64,000 nt of DNA, from contig CM028915.1 of NCBI GenBank assembly GCA_016801845.1, positions 4,806,501 through 4,870,500 on the forward strand, given 5' to 3'. The notes under the pieces were generated by a model that saw only the letters and a list, made by a program, of their open reading frames with translations, had not been told where the DNA came from and ran no database searches. Below are positions 25,126 to 36,420 of the stretch, piece after piece. Position 1 is the stretch's first letter, and every line of letters starts with the position of its first letter. This DNA comes from Polydactylus sextarius (taxonomy: Eukaryota; Chordata; Actinopteri; Polynemidae). The position numbers and the translations under genes were made by a program.

Positions 25126-27514
25126 CATATGGTGCGAAAATAGAAAGATATTACATATATTACAACAGCATGCCATATCTCACTGTAGACAGAATCAATT
25201 ACACATATCACGCTAACAAGTTTCAGTATCACTTTACAAAATCATCAGAACGAACACGAAGGAGATGTCTGTCGTGTACGTCCTTGACGAAGAGGGAGAT
25301 ATCCTATTCAGCAGCTTCTGTCTGACTATGCTGACACCAAGGTCAAAACGTACACAGCTCTGCTTTGAGAAGGAGGGAAAATAGCCCATCAAACGAGCAG
25401 CGAACCAAGTGCTTGCATCCTGGAAAGCGTTGATGCAGGAATACAGGGTCCTCTGAGAATAGAGCTCGCTCTGTAAGCATCTACAGCGCTCCCTGAGTAT
25501 TCAGTGTGTGTGTTCCTTTTTTTCCACCTGACCCGGCCTTCTGTTCCCTTGCACAGGGGCAGCAACACTTCAGGTTTGTGTTCAGTAATGTCTTTTGTCA
25601 CGTTCTTATGACTGCTCAGAAAAAAATAGCCATTCATAGGCAATATAATTCACTATATGTGTCATAGAGTTTTATGAAATACACCACCACAGCTGTCAGA
25701 TGGCATTCATATGAGTATAATCAAAACCTCATCTTGACAGTACGTAAATTCCTGTAAAACAGCGTGATCTTCAATACGGAAACATACATCAGAGGCTAAA
25801 GTCCATTGTGGCTGACAAAAAAAATAGAAGCAGCATGGAGAGCTCAGTGGTCATCGTAAGAGAGTAACAGAAGAAGAAGCCTTCGAGTGCCAAAGCCAGT
25901 GAGTCACATCCGATCTAAGAGATTCTTGTCAGATGTGGGAGAGTGGGAGGTGTGTGTGGGCTGCAGAAATATGACATAGAAGTGCCGATCCAGCCTGCAA
26001 GCGTTTTCTCTTGAACACCCAGAAATGAATCCATCCACCTTGGAAAGTCCTCAAGGCTTTTCACACTAAGAATGTAGTGTGTTAGAAATAGACTTGTCCG
26101 GGGTCTTTGTGTGTTTCGAGTCTGTAAGAGACAGAGAGGAGACTGTGAGGGAGGCAAACAATACGCTATATATGCTGAGAATCTTGTGTGAGATGCATAT
26201 TGAATGTTTTGTTTGAAGTAACTCAATGATAGTGATATCCTCTGCTTCTACTCCTGCCTCCGTGCCAATGTGTAACTTGACAACTGGGGCTACAGTTACA
26301 GTCTCACAGCAGCTTTGTACTCAGTGACCTTTACAGTCATTTTAAACTACTAAGAGCTTCAACATCAACACTGCAAATGCCAAAATGATCACATTCATCT
26401 TTATTTTCCAAAAATCTTACACTCTTTATTTTATCATCTTCTTTCTCATCTTTTCATAGTCAGTGTCTGCTCAGAGGAGCAGTCCTCATTTTGATCCCTG
26501 GTAATGATTGGTGCCCAGCCAGGTGGTAATAATGTGCCCATTCTACTGTGTTTCCTTCCAGGGTCAGGGGTGCTGGGTGATTAACACACAGGATGTGACC
26601 TTTAATCCACTAGCAGCTCCTTGCAGCATTAATCTCCCCCAGTCAGCATTCAGCTCTGATAATGGCATGTTAATTAATGATGTTCTTTTGACGTGGCGTC
26701 AGCCGATAGAAACTCCAAGAGCTGGTTAACACCTCGCACATGTTCTTAAAAAGCGCTCCACTCACCTATCAAACGATGTAATATCAAACGACACGAATGC
26801 CCAAATCTCACCATGCGACAGCCACTGGTGGTTTGATTAAATGTTACACTTTTTTTATTTTTAATTTTATGGGTAATTTTCATCAGCCATTAAAATATTC
26901 TTTGTGTCAACGCTGAAGATCTCCAAGATTTATATATTATCCTAGACATACCGGCATATCCATGATTACATGTTTTAGCAGGCAAGGTGTCAACGTAGTG
27001 TCTCTCTTCCTGTCTGCACAAATCTGATAAAGCCGCTCACTCACACACATTCACAAACACACACGCATGTGATACACCCACAGGACTCTCACAGTCCCTG
27101 CCTATACATATTTAATCAAATATTTACATTCTCTTGTTCACTCGTCGCTCTTTATGTTGAAAGAAGAGACAACTGGCGAGATCTTGGCTAAGCCAGAGTT
27201 TTGTGTACACTGGATGAGTCAGGGTCTTATAGAAGAGAGACAGAGCTGCCCATCCCCCACTCCACTCTTTCTTCACACTGAAGTGGTTTTATTGCTGTAG
27301 CTGTTTATTAGCAATATCACCACAGCTGTACACAAAGTAGACATTGATTTATAGAAACCATACAAGCAGTTCCAAATTCAATTTAGTTTAGTTTAAAATG
27401 TGCTATACAATGCTACATTAATAACACTATGAGCAATAAGGATTTATATTTTGGACTAAAACTACTTCACAGATGCTATGAATGCTGAGTCTTACATCTT
27501 GCAAGCACCACTGG
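25126..27514. other. no gene seen; contains a possible conserved element
   Basis: No exon found. The interval 26480-26740 is less AT-rich and carries several homeobox-type and nuclear-receptor-type words, noted as a finding. CA-rich imperfect repeats lie at 27040-27070. Confidence 0.45.
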
Positions 27515-27650
27515 GATGTTGCACTTTAAGCTAAATGCTAATGGGCATGGTGCTAGCGTGCACACCTAAGCTAACATACATTTGTGATCATCACTAAACA
27601 CTAAATACAATTGAGGATGGTGTAAACATTAGTTCAGTAATGTAGCTATT
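27515..27650 (+). repeat. old teleost interspersed repeat, same type, copy 2 (partial)
   Basis: Contains CTTTAAGCTAAATGCTAATG, then GCTAGCGTGCACACCTAAGC, and CACTAAATACAATTGAGGAT, in the order expected for the GCTTTGAGCTAAATGCTAA family. Heavily diverged. Confidence 0.5.
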
Positions 27651-28140
27651 AGCACTTATAAACATATAGACTCGCTAGTCTACACATTAGTCTACTTGCT
27701 AGCCATGTATGTGCCCTAATTACTTTATGATCCCCCTCATCTCACAGTTATGGCTATTATATTATTTGATCTTTTTGACCTGATGTGCTAGTTTAGCATG
27801 ATGATTTAAGTTTGTATTTTCTTTCACTTTAGAGCATTAATACTGCACTACTAATTTGGTTGCTATTCATTTTACTAACATAGAGTATGCTAACAGAGAC
27901 GTTACATGGCAGGATGAGACACACCACTTAAAGATACTGAAAACAATGGGAGTTGTATGACCCATATCACACCACCTCCCCCAAAACATCCAATCATCTG
28001 CTGAACTGAAAACCCATCTGAACTAATCGTGTCATTACACTGGTGCAACATGTCATGCATCAACATGTGTGTGTGGAAAAATGTCTTGAACCTTTTAAAT
28101 GTTGTTTTCATCAGATTTTGGACTAGTGACTCTGTACAAA

Positions 28141-28360
28141 TTTACTGCTGCTTAATGGTGAGCAGTTAGCTTCAAACACAAATTACAGCAGAGGATGGTG
28201 GATCGTATGTCATGAGTTTTGGAGTATTTACTTTTGAACTCATATATTATACAAATTAATGTTTATACATGATTATGAAATTATATGAAAGTGAAGTGGA
28301 ACATGAACACCTGTACCAATTTTTATGGTAAATCCGTCCAATAGCTGTTGAGAGTCTGGA
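28141..28360 (+). repeat. old teleost interspersed repeat, same type, copy 3 (3' part)
   Basis: Contains AACACAAATTACAGCAGAGG, then ATGTCATGAGTTTTGGAGTA, and CTGTACCAATTTTTATGGTA followed by CCGTCCAATAGCTGTTGAGA. This is the 3' half of the same repeat family. Confidence 0.6.
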
Positions 28361-28844
28361 CCGAGCCGCGGTCAATTGAGTGGCTGACTGACACTGCCAC
28401 ACACACACGCTGGCTGACTTTACATAGAGAATTTACACAAACAGAATATCAGCCCAATCACACCGAATACCTCATGTAAGTAATTGGATTAAATCAAAAT
28501 GGATGAGATCATTTTGAAAGAAATTGAATTTGGGGAGTGTAAACATATCATATTTGAAAGTCTGTCTACACTTAACTTATGTCATAGCATAGGATTAGTA
28601 ACCATCCAGGTATGTGATTGGTCACTGGTCAATTCATCTCCTCTGCAGTGGCTCCATGTCTTTCTACAGTATTTCCACTTAGTGGTTTTGGGGGAGCTGG
28701 TGGTTGTACTGGCCAGCGACTTGTGCTGCCTCCATGATTTCCTGACTGGGGATCTGCACTCCAGTGGCCAGGTCTGGTCCCCAGCTGGTGTCTGGGTCTG
28801 TGGCTGAGGCCTCTACCGGCAGTGCAGTCAAATGTGGTCAAATA

Positions 28845-29073
28845 GAATGGTAAATAGACTGCATTTATATAGAGCTTTTTTAGTCTTCGTGACTACTCAA
28901 AACTTTTTAGTGTACTATTCACACCCAGTTCATGCATTCACACATGTTTCTCTATCACACACACTCATACACTGGATGGAACAGCCATCAGGAACAATTA
29001 GGGGTTCAGTATTTCCCCCCCAGGACATTTCCACATGTGGACTGGAGGAGTCAGAGATTGAACCACCAGAGGC
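28845..29073 (+). repeat. teleost interspersed repeat, 'AATGGTAAATAGACTGCATT' type
   Basis: Starts GAATGGTAAATAGACTGCAT and TTATATAGAGCTTTTTTAGT, passes through ACTGGATGGAACAGCCATCA and GGGGTTCAGTATTTCCCCCC, and ends GAGATTGAACCACCAG. I recall this order of motifs from an abundant fish repeat. No coding capacity seen. Confidence 0.65.
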
Positions 29074-32000
29074 TGGGCTGAGGTTAGCTTTATGTTTTAC
29101 TGTTCTTATTGTCAAGAAGTTTGTTTCGCTTTTTACATTAGAAGACAAAACAGGTTCCCAAATGAGAACTGACCAAATATAGAACACATGAGTGATGAAA
29201 CGTAAACTAAATGGAGTGTAAACTTCCTGTTTAAGTAACACTAGGTGACTTCCTGTAGGTACTGTGCTATTTATCCAGATATGCAAACAATTACAGTTTA
29301 CACAAGAGCAGACAATCACACAGTGTAAAGCATTTGTTAATCTTCCGTTCGAGTGTTTTTTGGTTTATTTTTGCCTTTATATGAAGAGAACCACTTGTAT
29401 TATATGATTATGAACATTGTATATGTATGTACAATTATACATTGTGATATATATGTAACAGCAGCTAAAGAGTCATGGTATGATATCAGTGAATATGTGA
29501 CTAAATGTATCTGTTCACAACAAGTAACGTTAATGTAAGTTATCATGGCTAGTTTTGATAATAAAGATTTTATTAAATATGTGTACTTTATAGATCGTAT
29601 ATGTATGTACAATTATAGCTTCAGGGCTATAACAGATGGTTATTTTCATTATTGAACACTAACTTTTAATACATTCATAGTTATGTCTATAATGTCAGGA
29701 AATTGTGACAGTTTTTCCATTGGTCCAAAAGGATGTCTTTACATAACTAAACTCAAGCATATTCATTTTACAATGATGGTTGTAAATTAATTCCTAATGT
29801 GATAATATGTCTGTGTGTGTGGGCTCCTGAACAAAAAGCCCACACAGACCTGCTGACAACACTCAAACTTCACATGGAGACACTCCAATATTTCAGATAT
29901 TTATAAGAGTCTAAGAGTGTACATCGCTGAGAGAGAGCACAGGAATAAATCACCCCTCCCCCTTCCTTTCTTCTTCTTCTTCTTCCTTCTGCCCTCCTTC
30001 TCCTCCTCCTCCTGTCTCCCCACCTCTTCCTTCTTTACTTTCAGCCCCTTCCAACATTTAAGGAGAGGGAAGAGGCCCCTGGCCCAGATACTGGACCCAT
30101 CGCCTTCATGACATAGCAGTACTTGTGCATATGTGTGTGTTTGTGTGTGTGTGCACACACGTGTGCGTGTGTGTCTGAGTGTGTGTGATTTATGTGTCTT
30201 GTCCAGACTCAGTGGGAGCGGGGAGTGCAGACCCCCCATCCTCCCCCACTCGCTCAACAAAGCTCTCTAAAAATGTGTGTGAGAGGTTTGGGGGAGGTCC
30301 CCCTGAGAGGCAAATAGAATTAAGGAGCCAACTCGAGTCACTGAAACTATGCTATAGCTCCTCAGCTGACAGAAGGAGCACACACCCAAGTCAGTGAGTC
30401 TTCTGTCACACACAAACCTGCATGTTTTTCTTTCTCATACCTACAAGCTCTGATGCTGCGCTGCTATGTAAACTGAAAGATTTGGATATAAATCATCCTT
30501 TTACCTTGAAAAAATAAAAATGCAACAAGATACATTTGTGAAGTGTTATGGCTTTAAACTCTCATGCTGACATAAGCATGGGATATAAGCACAGGGATAA
30601 AGCACACACACACACACACCTACCTATACACACACACATACGCACAGTAACACCATCAGTACTTCCTCTGGCATTAATCTCACATTTATTCTGGTCAGTC
30701 TACTTGCAGTCAGGAATCCACCAGGACATCTCATGTTGCATATCAACACTTCCATTTGTGCAGTGTGAGGCTTAAGTAGGTTAGAGGCTGGCATGCACAC
30801 TCCACTTTCGTCTCCAAGCCCTCCAGGCAGTAAACGATTCTGTCAGAGAGGCTGCTGCTCGTTATCGACGTGCTCGCAGGCTGGAAGTTGTGGGCACCGC
30901 AGCAGCTCCTGCACATAGCAGCACTGCAGCCTCTGCCTCTGCCACACAACAGCCATGGGTGATCGAGTCCATTATGGATCGGCTATAATACCATGTACAG
31001 AAATGCACTCAAACCCAAAAGGACCTCTGTGCTCTCTAGTGAAGTGAATGTGTATTGATTCCAGTGTAGCACACATAGAAATTAAAGCACAAGTTATGTG
31101 AGTATGAAGTGATGAGATGATGGTGAAAGACTAACCCTAGAGGCCTGGTTTTAACGTGCCTAAAAAGGAAAATAAACGTCACAGTTTCTCAACATGCTGC
31201 AGCTAAAGCCCCTACCACACCTAGCCTGAAACGCTTTGACTGCATGTGAATGCCTTTGAGGTATTCTGAAGCAGGGTTGTTATTAGATAGTTTGTCTGCA
31301 TGTCTGAATCCTCAGGCCACTAGCTATCCAGGGGGTTGAGGTGGGATTTGTGGATGCTGTTAGATCAGAATAACAACACTCAGATTAATAACTCCTGTTC
31401 CTCTGTGTGGCTCACAATCAGTATTGTATTTCATTAGTGTTTGTAGGATTTTGCAGGAAAGTAAACAACAAGGGAGGTTTGTGCAGCTAAAGTGTACGAT
31501 CCACCTGAGATAGCGGAATAGAGCACCCCCAGGGCATACATACAAACATATACATACATGTGACGGTGAATTCCATCATCTCCCACGAACCAACTTCCTC
31601 ATTTAACACACATGTTTCCTATCATGGTCAGGACATTCCAGGCGTTGTCCAACATTCCACAAGAAGATCTATCATGTGCCAAGTGTGTCCCGATAAAACA
31701 GCGATAAACCACACTGTTTGTGTGCAAGATGTAGCATGTGAGAGGCAGTGGCATCAAGTGCACTTGTTAGTAAATTTGTGCAGAACACCTAATTCCCACA
31801 GAAGCCAATTTAAACCTCATTCACACTGTCTCACAGGAGGTGGGAAATTTCCAAGAAAAGCTTCCTTGCTGAAATGCACATAATGTGAATGTTGAGAAGT
31901 TGCCAGTAAAATACATTTGTTCATTTTAACGTAATAATAGTAATAAAATAATGGTAATAATAGTAGTAAAAGATACATGGATATAGTAAACTGGTAGGAC

Positions 32001-32160
32001 ATATGGGGATGTAAAAGTAGTGCTTCGTATTAGGTTAACTGTACTCACACTTCACTGTGAGTTTCTTAACATGGTTTTTAGACACAACTGCTGTGGTAAA
32101 GGCAATATTGATCAGTCAGTCTGTCCTGCATATCCCAAAATACTATTATTTATGAAAGTT
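29074..32160. other. no gene seen; simple-repeat-rich intergenic DNA
   Basis: Contains a pyrimidine-rich (TTC/TCC)n tract at 29951-30040, a (GT)n tract at 30131-30187 and (CA)n at 30603-30646, which create long low-complexity ORFs. The interval 30830-30960 is GCAGC-rich. No exon identified. Confidence 0.5.
29809..29849. repeat. imperfect hairpin
   Basis: GTCTGTGTGTGTGGGCT (29809-29825) pairs with AGCCCACACAGAC (29837-29849) with a 4-nt bulge and an 11-nt loop. Confidence 0.6.
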
Positions 32161-32403
32161 TGACATTCATAGTCCCAAGAGGATGAATCCCACTGATGAA
32201 AGTGATTCCCTGAATTTCAATCAAATCAAAACTATTGTCACATATCTCAATTTGATAGATTGGTATACTTCATGTTTTCAGGAGGATTGTTGGTTTAGTG
32301 CTGATTAGCAAATGTTAACAGCATGCTAACACGCTAATCTAAGTACAGCATTAGCATTGTCTTCATAAGTGTGCTGTTAGGATTTAGCTTAAACCAGTGG
32401 GAC
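32161..32403 (-). repeat. old teleost interspersed repeat, same type as copy 1, inverted copy
   Basis: Reads in the opposite orientation to the other copies. GACATTCATAGTCCCAAGAG and GATGAATCC correspond to the reversed CATCCTCTGGGGACTATGA block. GATTAGCAAATGTTAACAGC, ATGCTAACACGCTAATC and GGATTTAGCTTAAACCAGTG then follow. Confidence 0.6.
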
Positions 32404-35260
32404 AGTCTCATGTTATAGGTTGATGGGAAACAACAATAATAATGTCACTGTTGCCTTGATCACTCATCACTTGTTGCCGTCATTTTGTAATCAACCATCA
32501 CAAGCTAATGTTAGCTTTAACCTACGGAGGTAGCGTGAATATAATATTATTGGAACACATGGCTGGTTATTTTCTTTTTAATGTTTGCAAAAAAAATAAC
32601 TTCTGCTCTGTTTATGAATGTTGACATGTTAATGGTTTGTTTGCTCGGTGAATCTTTCCCCAATTAATTAATGATGAAATTCAATTGATGACTTGTTTTC
32701 CAAAGTTTTGCCTCATGAATTAATGCTGTTCTGTCATCAAGAGGTTTGGTGCTGAAAACACAGCACCCTAAAACTGGTGTTATTTGTTGCACATTTTTTG
32801 AGGGAACATTACGGGAAAGGAGGAAGTGGTATGGATCTAGACAGGCAGTGGAGATGCTGTGTTGATGGTTGGTGTCTTAAACCCCTTTGTTCCCCAGTGT
32901 TTCCATTTTTTGGCCAAAGTGTGAGAGATCTCTGTGGGAATCTACCACAATCTGATCTGTTACAAGGGTGGGGACGGCAAGCAATTAAAAGTTTTGACTT
33001 ATGAGAAAACACCCACATTTATATTTAACACACACTGATTGTGCAGAGCAAATACAGTGTGATTCACCTCTAATAACCTTAGACATACGTATTGCATAGA
33101 CTCAAATGGACCAAAGTGATGCTAAAGCACTCTCTCAGCTCCCTCTGGACACGACACCCGGAGCAGAGGACATTTACACATGATGAGAGGAAGTGAGGAG
33201 AGTCTGCAGAGCCATCAGTGGGGGCGGATCAGGACAAGATCAATGGGAGTGACAGGGAGTGCAGGAGGCAGCAGGAGATTCAAAGTAGGCCAATAAATAA
33301 CATCCTAGTGAGACAGCAACTGCCTCCCCCTCTGCCGCCACCGCCCCATTTCACCCCCTCCCAACTCCCCCGGCCCCCGCTGACTGGGCCCCCATGATTA
33401 CTGGCCTCCGAGGGGGGGATGGAGGCCCCGGCTGCACAATACACCTCTCATACGGGGCCCTCACTCACCTCTTGCCTCCATTTGTTGGACATTCATCTTT
33501 CAGCATGTGTGTGAGTTTGTTTAGGGGGTGGGGGCTTAGTGGATGAGGGGCTGGCAGGGACTGGTGGAGATGGGGATGGAGGGGAAAGGGGAGCTGTGGT
33601 GGTCTATGAGTGTGTGTGGTGGAGTGGGGAGTCTTCTATGTTTTTTACATCTTCTCTTCTCCAACACACACCCATCCCCCCTAAACACCATTCTATATTC
33701 TGTCTGCCCCCCTCCACCCCTCTCACTAGACCACTAAGCTCTGCACTGTGGTTTCACTGAGTGAGCTGGGTGGTTTAAACATTAGCCACTTTGGCTTTAG
33801 CTCCACAGCTCTCATTTGTTGAAACTTGACTCATACCAGGGACAAAGAAAAATACAAAATATGTCCGTCTCTGCTGCTTTCATTTTCATCATTCTTGTCT
33901 CTCACTACTGCTGCAGCCATAAAACAGTAGTCTCTACAACTCTGGGCAAATTGCTAAGATCCTTAGAGGTCCCCCCCTTTTTTTTTTTTTTACATTTATT
34001 TAGATAAAAGACCCAGAGTACTGTCCACATATGAAGCAGTACACAAAGAAATTCATAAACTCCACCATCATACACCATCATACAATATTTTGGGTAAAAT
34101 CAATTAAATGAACTAATAAAAAAGAAGATTATATCACATGTATGTCAGATTTAGTTTGGATATGAAAGAAAAATGGGAGCTGGAGATGACCACTATAATA
34201 AATTGCGAGCTGTGATGCAGAAACGGGCATAAAATAACAAATAGACCAATTTGGAAGGAATTCAAACAGAACAGTGAAGATGAGACATCAGTGCTTCTCC
34301 TGCTACTTCAAAATCCTGTGGCACTTCAGAGCAGTGATGGAGAAGCTACAAGAACACACACACACACACATATGGTACACTGGCTGGATGTATGAAAAAG
34401 AAATTGAAAAGAGATGCAGCATTGCCTCAAGGACCATTTTACTTTCTATTTGGAATTTTTAGAAGCAAATTTAGAAGACAACAATTGAGTGACCTTCTTC
34501 TAACTGCCAAGAAGATAATAACAGTCTCCTTCACGGTGACACAACGGAGGGAGAGAGAGAGAGAAAATATCGACAAGGTTGCAGTTTTAAAAAGAGACAT
34601 ATTGCATTTTTTTTAGACACACTGAAACGTGCAATGCATTTGTGCGTGTGTGTGTGTTTTTAATTTATCTCTTTATTTGAATATGAGCACTACAGGAATA
34701 AATGTTATTTGTAGATATATCCGTTTTCTCTGTGTTCATGGACACGTCAAATGTTCATCCCTGCTTTTTGTGAATGGGAACTATATATATGGAAATTATA
34801 GTGGCCTGCCTTCTAAAATATATATATATACCTGTAGTGTATAGATGAACAAGTGACTGTATGGTTATGGTTATACTTGATGAAAAGAAATGAAAAAGAA
34901 GGCTAATAATATATATATATATCTGGAGCATTTCTTTAGTGTATATGTTGTGTAAAATAACAGCAGATTTTTTTTTTTTTTTTGCCATTTTTTTTCCATT
35001 GTTCATGAAAATATGAAACCAGCTCATAATATATAATAAGTGACAGCCTCAGACTGTAACACCTCATGAGAGCTTATGATTTACGCTCTAACTCAGGATA
35101 GGGGATACATTTAATTACAGCGGATGAGTGAAGCTGGCATGCACCTGGAAAGAAGAAACTATAACTAAGGTTGGCTTCCTTCCCTTCAGTAAAGAAGAGC
35201 ATCTAAATATTACACAGAGAACGTACAGCACACGCAGAGGGATGACAGGCAGGCAGGTCA

Positions 35261-35308
35261 GGTGGTGGTGGTGGTGGTGGTGGAGGAGGTGGAGGTAGAG
35301 GTGGAGGC
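35261..35308. repeat. (GGT)n/(GGA)n triplet repeat
   Basis: Eight or nine GGT units passing into GGAGGTGGAGGT. On the minus strand this reads as a polyproline run, which is a low-complexity artefact. Confidence 0.9.
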
Positions 35309-35459
35309 TTCATGTTGTGGAGGAGCAGGGCTGCACCTCGGCCAGCGTTATCGCCAAGACTCAGAGAGAAGACAGTAATCGCCTTTGTGGTTTCCAGCCA
35401 CTCGCTTACATGACTGTCATACCACAAGACGTTTGCGTGGAGGATGAGAGCAGCCGAGC

Positions 35460-35559
35460 GCAGTGAGCTGACAGAATCAGGCAGAGAGGGGAAGAGAGGA
35501 GAGGAGGTGTGTAGAGGAGGAGGGGAAGAAAGAGAGGGAGAAAAGCCAAGGGAGACAAG

Positions 35560-35601
<42 letters not shown>
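35460..35601. repeat. polypurine tract with (GA)n
   Basis: About 140 bp of almost pure purine on the plus strand, ending in a (GA)n run at 35571-35601. Such a tract can form triplex DNA. Confidence 0.9.
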
Positions 35602-35604
<3 letters not shown>

Positions 35605-35800
35605 CATAGAGAATGAGTGGGAGGTGGGAGCACAGAGTGTTAGAAGTTATACCGTAGATCTCAGTGGTATGTTTTCAAAGTACAGAGTGACACTTCCTAT
35701 CACTATGTCCAGGCAAGTGGAGCGTGTCAGCTCCGGTGCTCTCTCACTCCACATTGCATGCAGAGCAATTACCACTAGCACATACACCTCCTCACTAACC

Positions 35801-35818
35801 ACCACCACCACCACCACC
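35801..35818. repeat. (ACC)n triplet repeat
   Basis: Six ACC units, 18 bp. Confidence 0.85.
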
Positions 35819-36060
35819 TCCACCATCGTCCCTGCAATTCAGAGAAATCAGCCAGCAGACCTGTGACTCATCATTTAGAGTAATAGGTCTGTCCTGTGTT
35901 GGCCTCAGGAGTCTCAGTGCCTGTTGGAGGTTTAAGGAGCAGAAGGAGATGACTAAACACAACAAAGTCGTCTCATTACAGGAGGGAGGACCATCACAGA
36001 AATCATCACAAGCTGGTGTAACAGTAGCTAGAGCATGTTCCCATGTAAACATCTTGCTCA

Positions 36061-36080
36061 AAAAAAAAAAAAAAAAAAAC
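36061..36080. repeat. A-rich homopolymer run
   Basis: Uninterrupted A run of about 20 bp. Confidence 0.9.
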
Positions 36081-36199
36081 AGATTTTTTTGCTTTAAATG
36101 TTAAAATAACTGCTATGTATTTTATTTTATTCAACGTGATTCATTTATTTAAAGAGATGCAGAACTGAGGCTTGTCTGCGAAGCCGCGTTGCCAGTGTA

Positions 36200-36420
36200 T
36201 GCTACAACAACCATTGTCTCACCAGCCCAGTGATTTGCACTAAAGGGGTCGCAGTGGGTTGCTATGGCAACCTTTCAGTATAGATGGCCTGTTTCTTTTC
36301 CAATAGCGGTGATCATCAGCATCATTGGAGGCGCATCATTAGCAGGGAGCCCCCGGGGCTGTGTGATCAGTGTCTGGCCGGGACATTAGAGAGCGTGTAG
36401 AGTGATGGACAGGATTTAGT
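36200..36420. promoter_or_regulatory. candidate regulatory element with RFX X-box
   Basis: Contains GTTGCTATGGCAAC at 36258-36271, a near-palindromic match to the RFX/X-box consensus (GTNRCC-N-RGYAAC). A CCAAT box (TTCCAATAGCGG, about 36299) and repeated ATCATCAGCATCAT/GCATCATTAGC words are nearby. The order of sites and balanced base composition suggest a real element, but no gene start is evident beside it. Confidence 0.35.

Larger units (their letters stand above)
32404..36060. other. no gene seen; simple repeats and GC-rich block
   Basis: 33280-33480 is GC-rich with long C runs and may be a conserved element. A T15 run ends near 33991, and (TA)n patches lie at 34818-34831 and 34909-34922. 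No exon with family support. Confidence 0.45.

Noticed and set aside
28499..28841. Overlapping ORFs of 102 and 70 residues on opposite strands
   Set aside because: They border an interspersed repeat and have no recognisable domain; probably repeat-derived or chance.
29901..30260. 119-residue minus-strand ORF rich in Lys/Glu/Gly/Arg
   Set aside because: It reads through pyrimidine-rich and (GT)n simple repeats.
35203..35607. 134-residue minus-strand ORF with polyproline and Ser/Leu runs
   Set aside because: It is produced by the (GA)n tract and the (GGT)n repeat; between them there is no protein-like sequence or splice signal.
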